Part shown: positions 12,972-27,900 of the stretch, piece after piece | Layout of the letters: every line of letters begins with the position of its first letter | Numbering within the stretch: the first letter of the stretch is position 1 | From: Delphinapterus leucas | Lineage: Eukaryota > Chordata > Mammalia > Artiodactyla > Monodontidae | Direction of reading: 5' to 3' | Assembly: GCF_002288925.2 (NCBI RefSeq) | Contig: NW_022098001.1 | Coordinates: 9,459,094 to 9,523,093, forward strand | DNA length: 64,000 nt | Position numbers and translations under genes: made by a program | Notes under the pieces: generated by a model | The model's database searches: none | Seen by the model: the letters and a program-made list of their open reading frames with translations, nothing else | What the model was told of the DNA's origin: nothing

Positions 12972-15900
12972 TCCCCATAGAGAAAAGACCTGAAGGAAAT
13001 ATACATCCAAGAAATACTTTTTCAGCACCTATCAAGGGCCAGGCTAAATCCTGAGGATACAACTGTGATCAAAACAGTCTTTTCTGTCAGGGCTTACAGT
13101 GTTAGGGGAGGGACAGACAAGTGACAGGCAAAGTGATTATAAGAGTGTGATTAGTGTAGTGGTGGGAGAAGCACAGGGTAAAATGGAAATACCTAAGATG
13201 GCCATCTCCTGGACTGAGGTAGACACAGAAAGTTTACTAGAGGACAGTACAGTTGAACCTTGAACAACACAGGTTTGAACTGCAAGGTCCGCTTATATCT
13301 GAATTTTTTTCAATAAATTCAGACTACAGTACTTCACAATCCACTGTTGGTTGAATCCAAGGATGTGGAACCACAGAAGCAGATGGCCAACTGTAAAGTT
13401 ATACGTGGATTTCCAACTGCTAGGCAGGGTTGGTGCCCCTAACCCCCACGTTGTTCAACGGTCAACTGTGTGCTTAACACATAGGCCTTAATGATAGGTA
13501 AAAGTGAACTCGCTAAAGGTATAGTAGGGCAGAACAACTAGAAAAACTACCAATCCTGATTCTATCTAAATTCTATCTCTATACTCTTAAAATTAAAACC
13601 GTATAATTTCACAAATTTGTTTTTATTTCATAATCCTTATATTCCATAATAATAAGCCAGGCTCACCAAATATATGATCATTTCCCTAGTAATGGCAAAA
13701 AATTTAATTTTTGGTAACATACCAAACATATGTGTTATAAATAGGCATTTTCAGAGGGAATACTAAATTGAGTAAAAAATGCTAACTGTTATCTCAGTGT
13801 AACATTTATATCAAGATTTTTCACATATAATTTATGCCAAATTTATATATGTAAAGTTTTATATGGCAAGCTCTAGAAATTTTCTTTCTTTAATACTGTC
13901 CGTAAGGTAGTTATTACAATGCCTGTCATACAGTAACTACTTAATAAATGTTGGCTTATTTCCGGCCTAGAATTACAAGTTTCCAAATTTGTGTGCTTTC
14001 TAGTGATTTAGAGAACAATGTCTTTGATAAAAAATGTCATAATTCAAGCTAAGCTACCTCTTTATTTTAAAAAGTGATAGCCTTACATCTGTGACATAAA
14101 ACTGGGTCTTTTTAATGTACTATTACTATTTTTAAATTCTTTAGCTATAAAGATGGAAATATAATAGGTTATCTGAAAAAATATAGATCCTAAGAGATGC
14201 ATAATAATACACCTGTAACCACCAGCATTCCCGCTTCTGTTGCTAGCCTTTTTGAGCCTAAATCACCTTGCTGTAGAAGCAGTTATGGTAGAAAAAGCTT
14301 TTGCATCCACCAGTAAGTTGAGTAGGGTGCCTATTCTCAGTGCTCTCCTAGGGCCCTGTGTATACCTTTATCATTACCACTTATTAACTATCTCAGATTG
14401 GAAAAACGTTTTTCATGCTTCTCTTCCAGTAGAAATGTTTTTTGAACATCTTTATTGGAGTATAATTTCTTTAAAATGGTGTGTTACTTTCTGCTGTATA
14501 ACAAAGTGAATCAGCTAGATGTATACATATATCCCCATATGCCCTCCCTCTTGAGTCTCCCTCCCACCCTCCCTATCCCACCCCTCTAGGTGGTCACAAA
14601 ACACTGAGCTGATCTCGCTGTGCAATGCAGCTTCTTCCCACTAGCTACCTATTTTACATTTGGTCGTGTATATACGTCATTGCTACTCTCTCACTTCATC
14701 CCAGCTTACCCTTCCCCCTCCCCACATCCTCAAGTCCATTCTCTACGTCTGCGTCTTTATTCCTGTCCTGCCCCTAGGTTCCTCAGAACCACTTTTTTTT
14801 CGATTCCATATATATATGTTAGCATACGGTATTTGTTTTTCTCTTTCTGACTTACTTCACTCTGTATGACGGACTCTAGGTCCATCCACCTCACTACAAA
14901 TATCTCAATTTCGTTTCTTTTTATGGCTGAGCAATATCCCATTGTATATATGTGCCACATCTTCTTTATCCATTCATCTGTCGATGGACACTTAGGTTGC
15001 TTCCATGACCTGGCTACTGTAAATAGTCCTGCAATGAACATTGTGCTACATGACTCTTTTTGACTTATGGTTTTCTCAGGGTATATGCCCAGTAGTGGTA
15101 TTGCTGGGTCCTATGTTAGTTATATTTTTAGTTTTTTTAAGGGACCTCGATACTGTTCTCCATAGTGGCTGTATCAATTTACATTCCCACCAACAGTGCA
15201 AGAGGGTTCCCTTTTCTCCACACCCTCTCCAGCATTTATTGTTTGTAGATTTTTTGATGATGGCCGTTCTGCCTGATGTGAGGTGATACCTCATTGTAGT
15301 TTTGATTTGCATTTCTCTAATGATTAGTGATGTTGAACATCCTGTCATGTGTTTGTTGGCAATCTGTATATCTTCTTTGGAGAAATGTCTGTTTAGATCT
15401 TCTGCCCATTTTTGGATTGAGTTGTTTGTTTTTTTGATATTGGGCTGCCTGAGCTGTTTATATATTTTGGAGATTAATCCTTTGTCAGTTGCTTCATTTG
15501 CAAATATTTTCTCCCATTCTGAGGGTTGTCTTTTGGTCTTGTTTATGGTTTCCTTTGCTGTGCAAAAGCTTTGAAGTTTCATTAGGTCCCATTTGTTTAT
15601 TTTTGTTTTTATTTCCATTTCTCTAGGAGGTGGGTCAAAAAGGATCTTGCTGTGATTTATGTCATAGAGTGTTCTGCCTATGTTTTCCTCTAAGAGTTTG
15701 ATAGTGTCTGGCCTTACATTTAGGTCTTCAATCCATTTTGAGTTTATTTTTGTGTATGGTATAAGGGAGTGTTCTAATATCATTCTTTTACATGTAGCTG
15801 TCCAGTTTTCCCAGTACCACTTTATTGAAGAAGCTGTCTTTTTTCCATTGTATATTCTTGCTTCCTTCATCAAAGATGAGGTGACCATATGTGTGTGGGT

Positions 15901-18900
15901 TTATCTCTGGGCTTTCTATTCTGTTCCATTGATCTATATTTCTGTTTTTGTGCCAGTACCATAGTGTCTTGATTACTGTAGCTTTGTAGTAAAGTCTGAA
16001 GTCAGGGAGCCTGATTGCTCCAGCTCCGTTTTTCTTTCTCAAGATTGCTTTGGCTATTTGGGGTCTTTTGTGTTTCCATACAAATTGTGAAATTTTTTGT
16101 TCTAGTTCTGTGAAAAATGCCATTGGTAGTTTGATAGGGATTTCATGAAATCTGTAGATTGTTTTGGGTAGTGTAGTCATTTTCACAATGTTGATTTTTC
16201 TAATCCGAGAACATGGTATATATCTCTCCATCTGTTTGTATCATCTTTAATTTCTTTCATCAGTGTCTTAGTTTTCTGCGTACAGGTCTTTTGTCTCCTT
16301 AAGTAGGTTTATTCCAGCTATTTTATTCTTTTTGTTGTAATGGTAATGGGGAGTGTTTCCTTAATTTCTCTTTCAGGTTTTTCATCATTAGTGTATAGGA
16401 ATGCAAGAGATTTCTGTGCATTAATTTTGTATCCTGCTACTTTACCAAATTCATTGATTAGCTCTAGTAGTTTTCTGGTAGCATCTTTAGGATTCTCTAT
16501 GTATAGTATCATGTCATCTGCAAACACTGACAGCTTTACTTCTTTTCTGATTTGGATTCCTTTTATTTCTTTTTCTTGTCTGATTGCTGTAGCTAAAACT
16601 TCCAAAACTGTCTTAAATAATAGCAGGGAGAATGGGTAACCTTGTCTTTTCCTGATCTTAGAGGAAATGGTTTCAGTTTTTCACCATTGAGAAAAATGTT
16701 GGCTGTGGGTTTGTCATATATGGCCTTTATTATGTTGAGGTAAGTTCCCTCTACACCTACTTTCTGGAGAGTTTTTATCATAAATGGGTGTTGAATTTTG
16801 TCAAAAGCTTTTTCTGCATCTATTGAGATTGTCCTATGGGTTTTATCCTTTAGTTTGTTAATATGGTGTATCACTGTGATTGATTTGTGTATATTGAAGA
16901 ATCCTTGAATTCCTGGAATAAACCCCACTTGATCATGGTGTATGATACTTTTAATGTGCTGTTGGATTCTGTTTGCTGGTATTTTATTGAGGATTTTTGC
17001 ATCTATGTTCATCAGTGATATTGGCCTGTAGTTTTCTTTTTTTGTGACATCTTTTATCTAGTTTTGGTATCAGGGTGATAGGGGCCCCCCAGAATGAGTT
17101 TGGGAGTGTTCCTCCCTCTGCTATATTTTGGAAGAGTTTGAGAAGGATAGGTGTTAGCTTTTCTCTAAATGTTTGATAGAATTCACCTGTGAAGCCATCT
17201 GGTCCTGGGCTTTTGTTTTTTGGAAGATTTTTAATCATAGTTTCAATTTCATTACTTGTGATTGGTCTGTTTATATTTTCTATTTCTTCCTGGTTCAGTC
17301 TCGGAAGGTTGTGCTTTTATAAGAGTTTTTCCATTTCTTCCAGGTTGTCTATTTTATTGACATAGAGTTGCTTGTAGCAATCTCTTACAATCCTTTGTAT
17401 TTCTGCAGTGTCAGTTGTTACCTCTCCTTTTTCATTTCTAATTCTGTTGATTTGAGTCTTCTCCCTTTTTTTCTTGATGAGTCTGGCTAATGGTTTATCA
17501 ATTTTGTTTATCTTCTCAAAGAACCAGCTTTTAGTTTTATTGATCTTTGCTATTGTTTCCTTCATTTCTTTTTCATTAATTTCTGATCTGATCTTTATGA
17601 TGCCAGTAGATATTGAGGCTTTACAGGACAGGTGCTGTGTCTTGGGGCTCAGCTGGCATGTAGCAGGAACTTAATATGAATTTGTTAAATGAGTCAAAGT
17701 AGACACTAAAGCTGCTCCTTTGCCAGGAGAAGAAACAATCAGGATTAAATGAAACCCGTATTTACGTAAGGTATGTGCATCAAGGTCTTAGGTTCCTTTA
17801 AAAGGCAGAGATTGACAGAATGGATGGGAAAAACATGGAGCTAGATGGTATCAATGAGACACACATAGATATGAAGACACAGGGTAGGAACAATAAAGAA
17901 AAAAATTTCTTAGGTTTTTCAAATCCAAGTGAAATAAAAGCTATGATCTTTTAAGATAGTCTTGACATGTCCTAGTAACCTCTTGACCTGAAGTTAAAAT
18001 ATATATATATTTACTGACAGACATATTGACACATTCTATAAAGTATTCTATTAATGCATTAGTCATATATTGTTCTATCTTTCCTCCTTGTTTAGGACTT
18101 GTGCCATTCTCATTGTAGTGAATCCCTCATCCACAAGAAGATCATGACTATTATCAACTGCTTTATTAATTCCAGTATTCCACCAGCTTTACAAATTGAC
18201 ATTCCATTAGAGCAAGCCCAAAAGATTGTTGAACACAGGAAGGAGTTGGGACCATATGTATTTAGAGAGGCACAGGTAAGAAATCAGGGCATGTAGTAAG
18301 CATATTTAAAATAGATAAACAATCTAGATATTCTTTAAAAGTTTTTGCATTATTCATATTTGGCAAGGCTCTAATCCTCCTAATCCTGGGTTATTCTATT
18401 TAATTTAAAAAATATTGCATATGCCACAGAACATAGAAACTAGTAACTTACTATTTCGTTCATGATAGTATACAGCAAATACAATTATTTAAATTCTGTA
18501 CTTTGACTTTGCATGGTTATCATTTTATTTCTAACTTATAAAACTACAGCTAATTCCTCCTTCCTTTCCCACCATTCATATTTCCTTTTAAAATGTCTGC
18601 TACCACAAAAATGTGTAAAATGTGTGTCCCAAGATTTGTGTATTTTTAAAGGTTGGGATATTCACATAGCTCATAAAATAAGTGAGAGGAGATTTAAGTA
18701 CCCAACCAACATAAAGTACACAAGCTCATGAAAGGAAAATCATGGCTGTTAACCTACTCAAGTTACTTCTTTTTAGGATAAATAATAGAAAACAGTGATT
18801 TGCTGAACATAATTTATTTGCATTTTGAAAAGCCTTTTAGTGATGTTCCTGAAAAATGATTAAGAAAAATACATAATAATAGGGGTAATAGGGAAGGCCA

Positions 18901-21900
18901 TGTCACAATTTAAGTGATATGAAACAGAGATTTAGGGTATGATTGCCTTTGAGCATGGAAAAAGACCATTATTCCTTAATATTCATTTGCAAGCCAGCTG
19001 TGTTCTAAGTCCTAAAAGGAACTGAAAGTAGACTCACAATCCAATTATGCATTGAATAGGCAAAAATAAAGAAGAATGATTGAGGATGTGCTAGAGAGAA
19101 ATAGAAAAAACATGGTGTCAGAATTGTAGCATCTGTTAATGAAAAGATCACTTAGCCTAGCCTAGGTCTCCTGATAGCCGGGAGACCGTCTAGCCTCAAG
19201 TGTGATGGTGAATGTCTGGAGCTGCTTACGTAGGTTGGTTCCACTGCACTGTCCAGGGATTGCAGCCAGTGAACTTTATTGGAGTCCTCTAGTTTAGGCC
19301 TCCTACCTGATTTCCCAAAACAAAGTCCCAAACATATCTTAAATATGGACTTTGGAGTATCAGAAAACAAGAGAATATTTAGGGGCCTCACCTCACCAAA
19401 TCTATTGTTTCTGTGTTCTGTAAGGAAGCTCAGAGAATGGCATATCTCCTACCCAGGTATGCAAGCCAGAGATCTGGTTGCCTTCTATGTCTTCCCTATC
19501 CTTCATTCCTTACCTTTGGAGATGTTAAGTCACTAATATGTATCCGTTTGTCTCCTTCTTATCTGTTATTCTATCTACTTTTCTCCAACTCCATGCCGCT
19601 ACCTCAGTTCACATCTGCAATGTCTCACATTGATTACCAGAATTCCCTGCCTCTAGGCTCTCTCAAAACCATTTAACTCACTGCAGACAGATCCATCTTT
19701 TCAAAATGTATATTTGATCATGTCACTTCTCTGCTTTCAATTTCAATTACTCCCCATTGTCTTCAGAATGAAGACCAAGCTCCTTACTACATATTTCTCT
19801 AGCCACATGTCTTCCCACTCCCTGCCATCTGTCTCCCAGTCTTACTGAAATATTTGTACTTCCATAAAGAGGGCTTACTTTCTTGCTTCCAGAGCTTTTT
19901 ACAGTATCATCTTCTCTCTCTTATGCTTCTATTGTATCTTGTATTTGTCCCTGTCAGAACACTTATCACACAGAATTGAAAATGGCTATTCTCATGCTTC
20001 ACTTTCCCACCGGACTGTAAGGTCTTTGAGCGTAGGGAATGTTTCTTATTTGCCTTTGTGGCCTGGGTGCACGACACTCAGTAACATTTTTGAACATATG
20101 AATGAGTGATGTGAGAATAGATGGATCATGACAGGAATAGATCAAATTGGACATGAGAGCAAAGTTGAGCGAAAGGGCTGAATAATAAATGTAAAAATTG
20201 CCTGTTTTAGTATTGTTTTCACTATAACAGTGGTCCACAACCTTTTTGGCACCAGGGACCGGTTTCGTGGAAGACAGTTTTTCCACGGACCGGGGGCGGG
20301 GGCGTGGGTGGATGGTTTTGGGATGATTCAAGCACATTACATTTATTGTGCACTTTATTTGTATTATTATTACATTGTAATATATAATGAAATAATTATA
20401 CAAGTCACTATAATGCAGAATCAGTGGGAAACCTGAGCTTGTTTTCACTTGCCACTCACTGATAGGGTTTCGATATGAATCTGCAAGCAATTGATTTATT
20501 ATGGTCTCTGTGCAGTCAAACCTCTCTGCTAATGATAATCTGTATTTGCAGCCACTCCCCAGTGCTAGCATCTCGGCCTAAGCTCCACCTCAGATCATCA
20601 GTCATTAGATTCTCATAAAGAGCGCACAACCTAGATCCCTCACATGCGCAGTTCACAGTAAGGGTCACGCTCCTTTGAGAATCTAATGCCGCAGCTGATC
20701 TGACAGTAGGCGGAGCTCAAGCAGTACTGTGAATGATGGGGAGCGGCTGTAAATACAGATGAAGCTTTGCTGGCTCACCCGCCACTCACCTCCTGCTGTG
20801 CGGTCCTGTCCATGGCCCGGGGGTTGGGGACCGCTGCAGTATAGCGTCTGCCTGTCCCCCATCTGCATTCCTAATAGCTTGAAAGTTTTCATCACCCAGC
20901 CATATTTTCACTGGCCCTTCTCACTCTTACTAGAGCATTGCCCATCTGCTGGCAATGAGCAAAGTAGCTCTGTATTTATTAAAACATTTACTTATCCACA
21001 GTTTGGTTATCTTTTAAGGTTTTGGAGGTACAGGACAATTTTCATGAATAACATGTATGTTATTAACCTTAATTGCAACTTTTAGAAATAGAGCAATTTT
21101 ATGACTACCTTGAAAAATTGTGTCCTAATAGGGTGACTTTTACTGGAAAGCCTTCTAAGTGAAAATAAATATATTTGAGAGCTGGGAATGACTCAGGTTT
21201 TGGAGGGGTAACTGAGAAGTAGGGTCAATATAGTTGGTAAATAGAGGTGGAGGAGTATTTAAGTTTAAAAAGTGCATATAAAAAGTACCATGATCATTTA
21301 ACATTGGAGAAGGGGATTACTTAATTAAATGCATGGCAGATAAATGTAAATGAAAAAATTTTAAAAGCCTGCACTTCATCAAATAAAGTATGTTTAGCTT
21401 TTGTGTTCACAATCCCAAGAGGCTATAGAATTTAATGACAAGATAGTATTGTAAAGGGAGTGAATAGTTTTACTAATGATACTCATGTACAGAAACGAGG
21501 AGTCGTGAAATATATCAATTCAGGATGCTGTTGGTCACTGCAGCATTTACTTTTTAAAAATTCCACTTTCCCCCTGAAGAGTTGGCTTAGAGCCTAATGG
21601 GTTAGTTCATTTTTCTCCAGGGCATTAGGTATAGGCCATTCCCAGCAACAAAACGTTGGACTTGATCTGATGTGGCAAGTCCTACCTTCTAGGAAGTAAT
21701 GTATGCCTCTGGAACTAATGGAAAAACTTGGCATGGGAATTTGAGCAACAATTCTTATCTCTATAAATATCACAATTAATCACTTAATGTAGAGTGTCCT
21801 AAGAAAGCATTTGTGCAGGATACCACTCTGCTTTTTAAATGTTACTTTTCTTGCTCTCACATAAAAGAGAGATTGTATCATTTAAAAGTTACTCAAGATT

Positions 21901-24900
21901 TATTCTTAGATCTGCAGCTTTGTTTAAGAGCTTTTCCAGAGGCAAAATGGTATTTTCTTTCTCTAAAAGAAGGGAAAGGGGACCGGAGAGGAGTTCCCCT
22001 TGATGAACTGAATATTTGGAATACTTGCATAAAACAGCAGAGTGTGTGGCAGATCAACTGGTATATGTTTTCAAAGAAAACATAAATTTCTTATTTAAAA
22101 AGACCTAATGGATTCTTTATTAATACAATCAACTGTATAGGGAAACATAAAGCATAAAGTGACTTTTAACTGTATTTAAGAGTATGTTTTTCTTAAAAGA
22201 AAGACTTCTCATTGGTAGTAAAATAACATTGATGATAAGCATGTGCTGAACTAAACTATACCAAGATGTCTGGAGACAATAAGTTGGAGGAAACATGCTG
22301 TATATTAAAGAATAGAATAGTTAATCCATTATTATGGTGAATTAGAGTTTAAATTGGTACATTTATATAAAACTGTAATCTGAGACATACTTTGTTTTAT
22401 ATACAGATGACAATTTTTGGAGTTCTGTTTAAATTTTGGCCTCAGTTTTGTGAGTTTAGGAAGAACTTAACTGATAAAAAAATTATGAGTGTTTTGGAGA
22501 GAAGACAAGAATATAGTAAGCAGAAAAAAAAATTGGTAGTCACGGAAGACGAAAAATTTGCAAAGGTGAGACAAGAATCATTTTGGGTTTAATCAGACTT
22601 TTAAAAGCTATGTGATATGTGTAGAAGAATTTGGGCTGAGCAAAAATACAGAGAAGTTATAGAATACAGATTTTAGTGGTTTTTAAAGCCTTCAGTCAGA
22701 GGTTTCAGACTTGTTTTTGAATTTTAAAAAATTTATCTCAAATGTCATCTCTTCTATGTACCTCTCTTGGAGAACACTTTATATTGTCTTATGAATAAAT
22801 TTTTGCATTTGTCTTTCTCACTGGACTGAGATCCTCAAAGATACCATCTGTCTTATTAAACAGTTCTACCACTATCCAGCACATGCTCAATTATAAATTA
22901 TTGTTTACCAAATAAATATGGGAATGAATGAAAAAATATTATGTACTGGGGGCAGCATTTTCAATATTAAAATTAGAGAATGATATGACTTTGAAATTTA
23001 CAAATGTAAGTCATAAACTGTCCAGCCTGCCTATTTGTCTTTTAGTCTGACCATTCATTTATCAGTTCCTCTATCTTTATATTTACCTATTTTCCTTGAC
23101 TTGAAAAGGGATAACAAGTAATATATTTCATCTTATTTGTAAGTTTAACCCTATTGTGTTTTTTAAAAGAAATTTAAAAGATAATCTAGGGGCTTCCCTG
23201 GTGGCGCAGTGGTTGAGAGTCCGCCTGCCGATGCAGGGGACACGGGTTCGTGCCCCGGTCCGGGAGGATCCTACATGTCACGGAGCGGCTGGGCCCGTGA
23301 GCCATGGCCGCTGAGCCTGCGCGTCCAGAGCCTGTGCTCCCCAACTGGAGAGGCCATAACAGTGAGAGAGGCCCGCGTACTGCAAAAAAAAAAAAAAAAA
23401 AAGATCTAAAGATATAAAAGTAATATAATTATAACACCCATATTTGCACAGGTCAAAGTAAACACTGTTAACATTTTCCTCATTTGCTTTTCATTTTTCC
23501 TTAAGAAGTGAAATACTGCAGAACAGTAAACTCTCTTAACTCCAGCCCTGAGTTCTATTACCCTCCCCATCTCCAAGAGCAACCATTAAGTTTGGGGTAT
23601 GTTATCCCAGCTCCTTTTTAAGACAGTGTTTTATATGGTGTATGGAGTCATAAACAATCCAGAGGACTGTTTTGTGTGTATTTTAACTTACGTAATGGTA
23701 CCATATTTTATTAGTCTTCTCAGGCTACCATAGCAAAATATCAGAGACTGGATGGCTTAAACAACAGAAATTAATTTCCTCATAGTTCTGGAGACTAGAA
23801 GTCCCAGATCAAGGTGCCAGCTAATACGATTCTTGGTGAGACCTCTCCTCCTGGCTTGAAAATGGCCACCTTCTTGTTGTGTCCTCACAAGTTGGGGAGA
23901 AAAAGAGTTCTCTCTCTCTTCCTCTTCTTATAAAGCCACAGTTTCTTTGGATTAGGACCCTACCCTTATGACCTCATTTAACCTTAAGTACCTCTTAAAG
24001 ACCCTATCTCATGATACAGACACAGTGGAAGTTAGGGCATCAACATATGAATTTGAGGAGACACAATTCATTCCATAGCATATATTGTGCTTTCTACATC
24101 TTGCATTTAAAATACAATTTTGTCTTTTAATTCTACCCACACTGCTCTACTTAGATCTCATTTATTCAGTTTAATTGCTGCATTTCCATCATATGAATAA
24201 ATATACTATTTTTATTTAACTTTTTTTTTTTTTAAGTTTTGGCTGCGTTGGATCTTCATTGCTGCACACGGCCTTTCTCTAGTAGTGGTGAGTGGGGGCT
24301 ACTCTTCGTTGCGGTGCGTGGGTTTCTCATTGCAGTGGCTTCTCTTGTTGCCGAGCACGGGCTCTAGGTGTGAGGGCTTCAGTAGTTGTGGCTCGCGGGC
24401 TCTAGAGCGCTGGCTCAGTAGTTGTGGCGCACAGATTTAGTTGCTCCGCGGCATGTGGGATCTTACCGGACCAGGGATCGAACCCGTGTCCCCGGCATTG
24501 GCAGGCGGATTCTTAACCACGGCACCACCAGGGAAGTCCCTAACTATTTCTTTATTGTTGGAGTTTTTTCAATTTTTACCATTACAAACAGCACTGCAGA
24601 CAACATTCCTGTAAACGTCTTCATATTCACATGTATAAAAATGTTTTTGGAATGGCTGAGTAAGAGAGTATGAGCGTGTGTCAATCTATATTCCTACTTC
24701 TCCCCATTTGGTTTGTTCAGACTTTGAAATTTTTGTCAGTCTGTTGATGACAAGTAGTATGTCATCATGCTGATGCCTTTATTTACGTTCACCTAGTTAT
24801 TAGTAAGGTGGAACAACTTTTCACATGTTAACTATTCAGATATTTTGATCAGGATTGTAATGAACATATAGGTCAGTTTGAGAATTGATGTCGTAACAAT

Positions 24901-27900
24901 ACTGTGTCTTCTGCTCCATGAACACAGTTTATCTCTGTTTAGTTATTCTTTCATTTCTCTCATTGATGATTTGTCATTTTCAGTGACAGGTCTTGAGTAT
25001 ATTTTGTGAAATTTATACCAAAGTATTTCATGTTCAAAATAATGCTATTGCTATAATATTTTTAAATTTAAAATTCCAAATTATTTTTTAGAAAAATTTT
25101 TATTTTGAAATAATTAACATTCACAGGAAGTTGCAAAGATAGTAGAGAAGTCCCATGTACCCATCACCCAGTTTCCCCCAGTGGCTACACCTTACATTAA
25201 CTATATACAATAGTAAAATCAGGAAATTGATATTGGTACAAGGTGTGTGTATAGTTCTACGCCATTTTGTCACATGTGTAGATTCAAGTAACCAACACGA
25301 TATTCAAGATGCACCACAAAGATATCCCTCGTGACTATAAGTCATATCCATCCAATTACCCATTATGATGTCTGTTAGCCATGGATCTGTTCCCCATTTA
25401 GAAAATTTTGTCGTTTTGAGAATGTTATATAAATAGAATCATACAATATGTGACTCTTTGAGACTGGCAGTTTTCACTCTACATAAATACCCTTCAGATC
25501 CATCCACGTTGTTGTGTATATCCGTAGTTCGTCCTCTTTAACTGCTGAGCAGTGCTCTGTGGTACATTGTACCACATTTTAACCATTCACTCATTAGAGG
25601 ACATTTGAGTTGGTTTCTATTTTGGGCTATTACAATAAAATGCTAATGTAGTCACTCTTGCCTTCTTCTTCTCCTCCTCCTCCTTCTTCTTCTTTTATTT
25701 GCGTGCTTTTATTTAATAATAGCTTTACTGAAATTTAATTCACATACCATAAAATTCACACTGTTAAAATATACAATTTTGTGGTTTTAGTATATTTACG
25801 GAGTTGTGCAACCATCACTACTACTTAATTTTAGAACATTTTCATCACCTCCAAAAGAAACTGTACCCATTAGCAGTCACTCCCCTTTACTCCTTCCCTC
25901 TCAGCCTCTGGAAGCCACTAATCTACTTTCTATATCTGGACATTTCATGTAAATTAAATCATACAGCATGTGGCCTTTTATGGCTGGCTTCTTTCACTTA
26001 GCATGATATTTTCAAGGTTCATCCATTTTGTAGCATGTTTCACTACTTTATTCTGCTTACGGCCGACTAATATTGTACTATATGGCTGTACTACAGTTTG
26101 CTTATCCATTCATCAGTTAATGTACTTTTTGGCTATTATTAATAATGCTGCTATGAACATTCTGTACAACCTTATGTATAGACATGTTTTTATTTTTCTT
26201 GGGACCTAGGAGTTGAATTGTTGGCTCCTTTTGAGGAACTGCCAAACTTCTGCAAAGCTACAGAACCATCTTGCTATCTTGATTTTCACATGGTATATTT
26301 TTCCATTCCTTTACTGCCTACATCATTATATTTTAATTAAGTTTCCTGTAAATAGCATATAGTTGTGTCGTGGTGGTGTTTGGTTTTAGTCTACTCTATG
26401 AATTTCTGTTTTTTAATTGGTGTATTTAGTCTGTGTATCTTTAATATCATTATTGATATGTTAGTTCTTAACTCTGCCATTTTATTTTTTGTTTTATTTG
26501 TTCCCTGTTTCTTTTGTTCTATTTCCTTTGTCTCGCATTCCTGTGGATTTACTTGAACATTTCTTAGAATTTCATTTTGCTGTATCTCTGTTTGGATATT
26601 TCAGTGGTTGCTTTAGATATCACATTATACATGCATAACTTATCGCAGTCTATTGGTGTTGACATTTTACCAGATTGAGTCTAGAAACTACCTCCCTTTA
26701 AGTCTCTTTCCCCTCACCTGTTTATAATTATCCTAACTATTTCTCAACATATATTGAGAACCACATCAGACAATTGTATAATTTTTGCTTCAACCATCAA
26801 ACATAAATCAGGAAACTCAAGGTGAAAAGTCTACTGTATTTACCCTTACTTTTGCTCTTGCTATTTTTCTTCCTTTTTGATGTTCCAAGATTTATTATTT
26901 TCTTCTTTCTTTTTTCCCTGTAAGTAAGGTATTGTTTCTCACTTACTGCTTTCAAAATTCTTTTCTTTGTCTTTAGTTTTCAGAATTTTGATTATGATGT
27001 GTCTTGTGTAGATTTCTTTGGGTTGATTCTGTTTGAACATTACTCAAGTTCTTGAGTCTGTATGTTTATATCTTTTGCCAACTTTGGAAGAGGGGAATTT
27101 ATATTCATATTATATATGTGTGTGTATATATGTATATATACACTTTCTTTATGATCGATATTCATGAACCCTTGGATACCTTATAGCTTCATTTCTGAGA
27201 GATTTTTATTTTTTTCAGTCTTTTTTTAAGTTCAGTAAACTGTCATTTTACACTGGCTTTTAAAATTTTTTTATCTGTTTCTGTTCTGAGTTTTTTTTTA
27301 ACATCTTTATTGGCGTATAATTGCTTTACAGTGGTGTGTTAGTTTCTGCTTTATAACAAAATGAAACAGCTATACATAAACATATATCCCCATATCTCCT
27401 CCCTCTTGCATCTCCCTCCCACCCTCCCTATCCCACCCCTCTAGGTGGTCACAAAACACCGAGCTGATCTCCCTGTGCTATGTGGCTGCTTCCCACTAGC
27501 TAGCTATTTGACGTTTGGTAGTGTATATATGTCAATGCCACTCTCTTACTTCACCCCAGCTTACCCTTTCCCCTCCCAGTGTCCTCAAGTCCATTCTCTA
27601 CTTCTGCATCTTTATTCCTGTCCTGCCCCAAGTCCTTCAGAACCCTTTTTTTTTTTATTAGATTCCATATATATGTGTTAGCATGTGTTATTTGTTTTTC
27701 TCTTTCTGACTTACTTCACTCTGTATGACAGCCTCTAGGTCCATCCACCTCACTACAAATAACTCAATTTCATTTCTTTTTAATGGCTAATATTCCATTG
27801 TATATATGTGCCACATCTTCTTTATCCATTCATCTGTCGATGGACACTTAGGTTGCTTCCATTTCCTGGCTATTGTAAATAGAGCTGCAGTGAACACTGT

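Noticed and set aside
20230..20571. Minus-strand 190-codon open stretch at 19999-20571 as a gene
   Set aside because: It covers the hAT-like element and flanking L2; it has low complexity, no known domain and no splice support.
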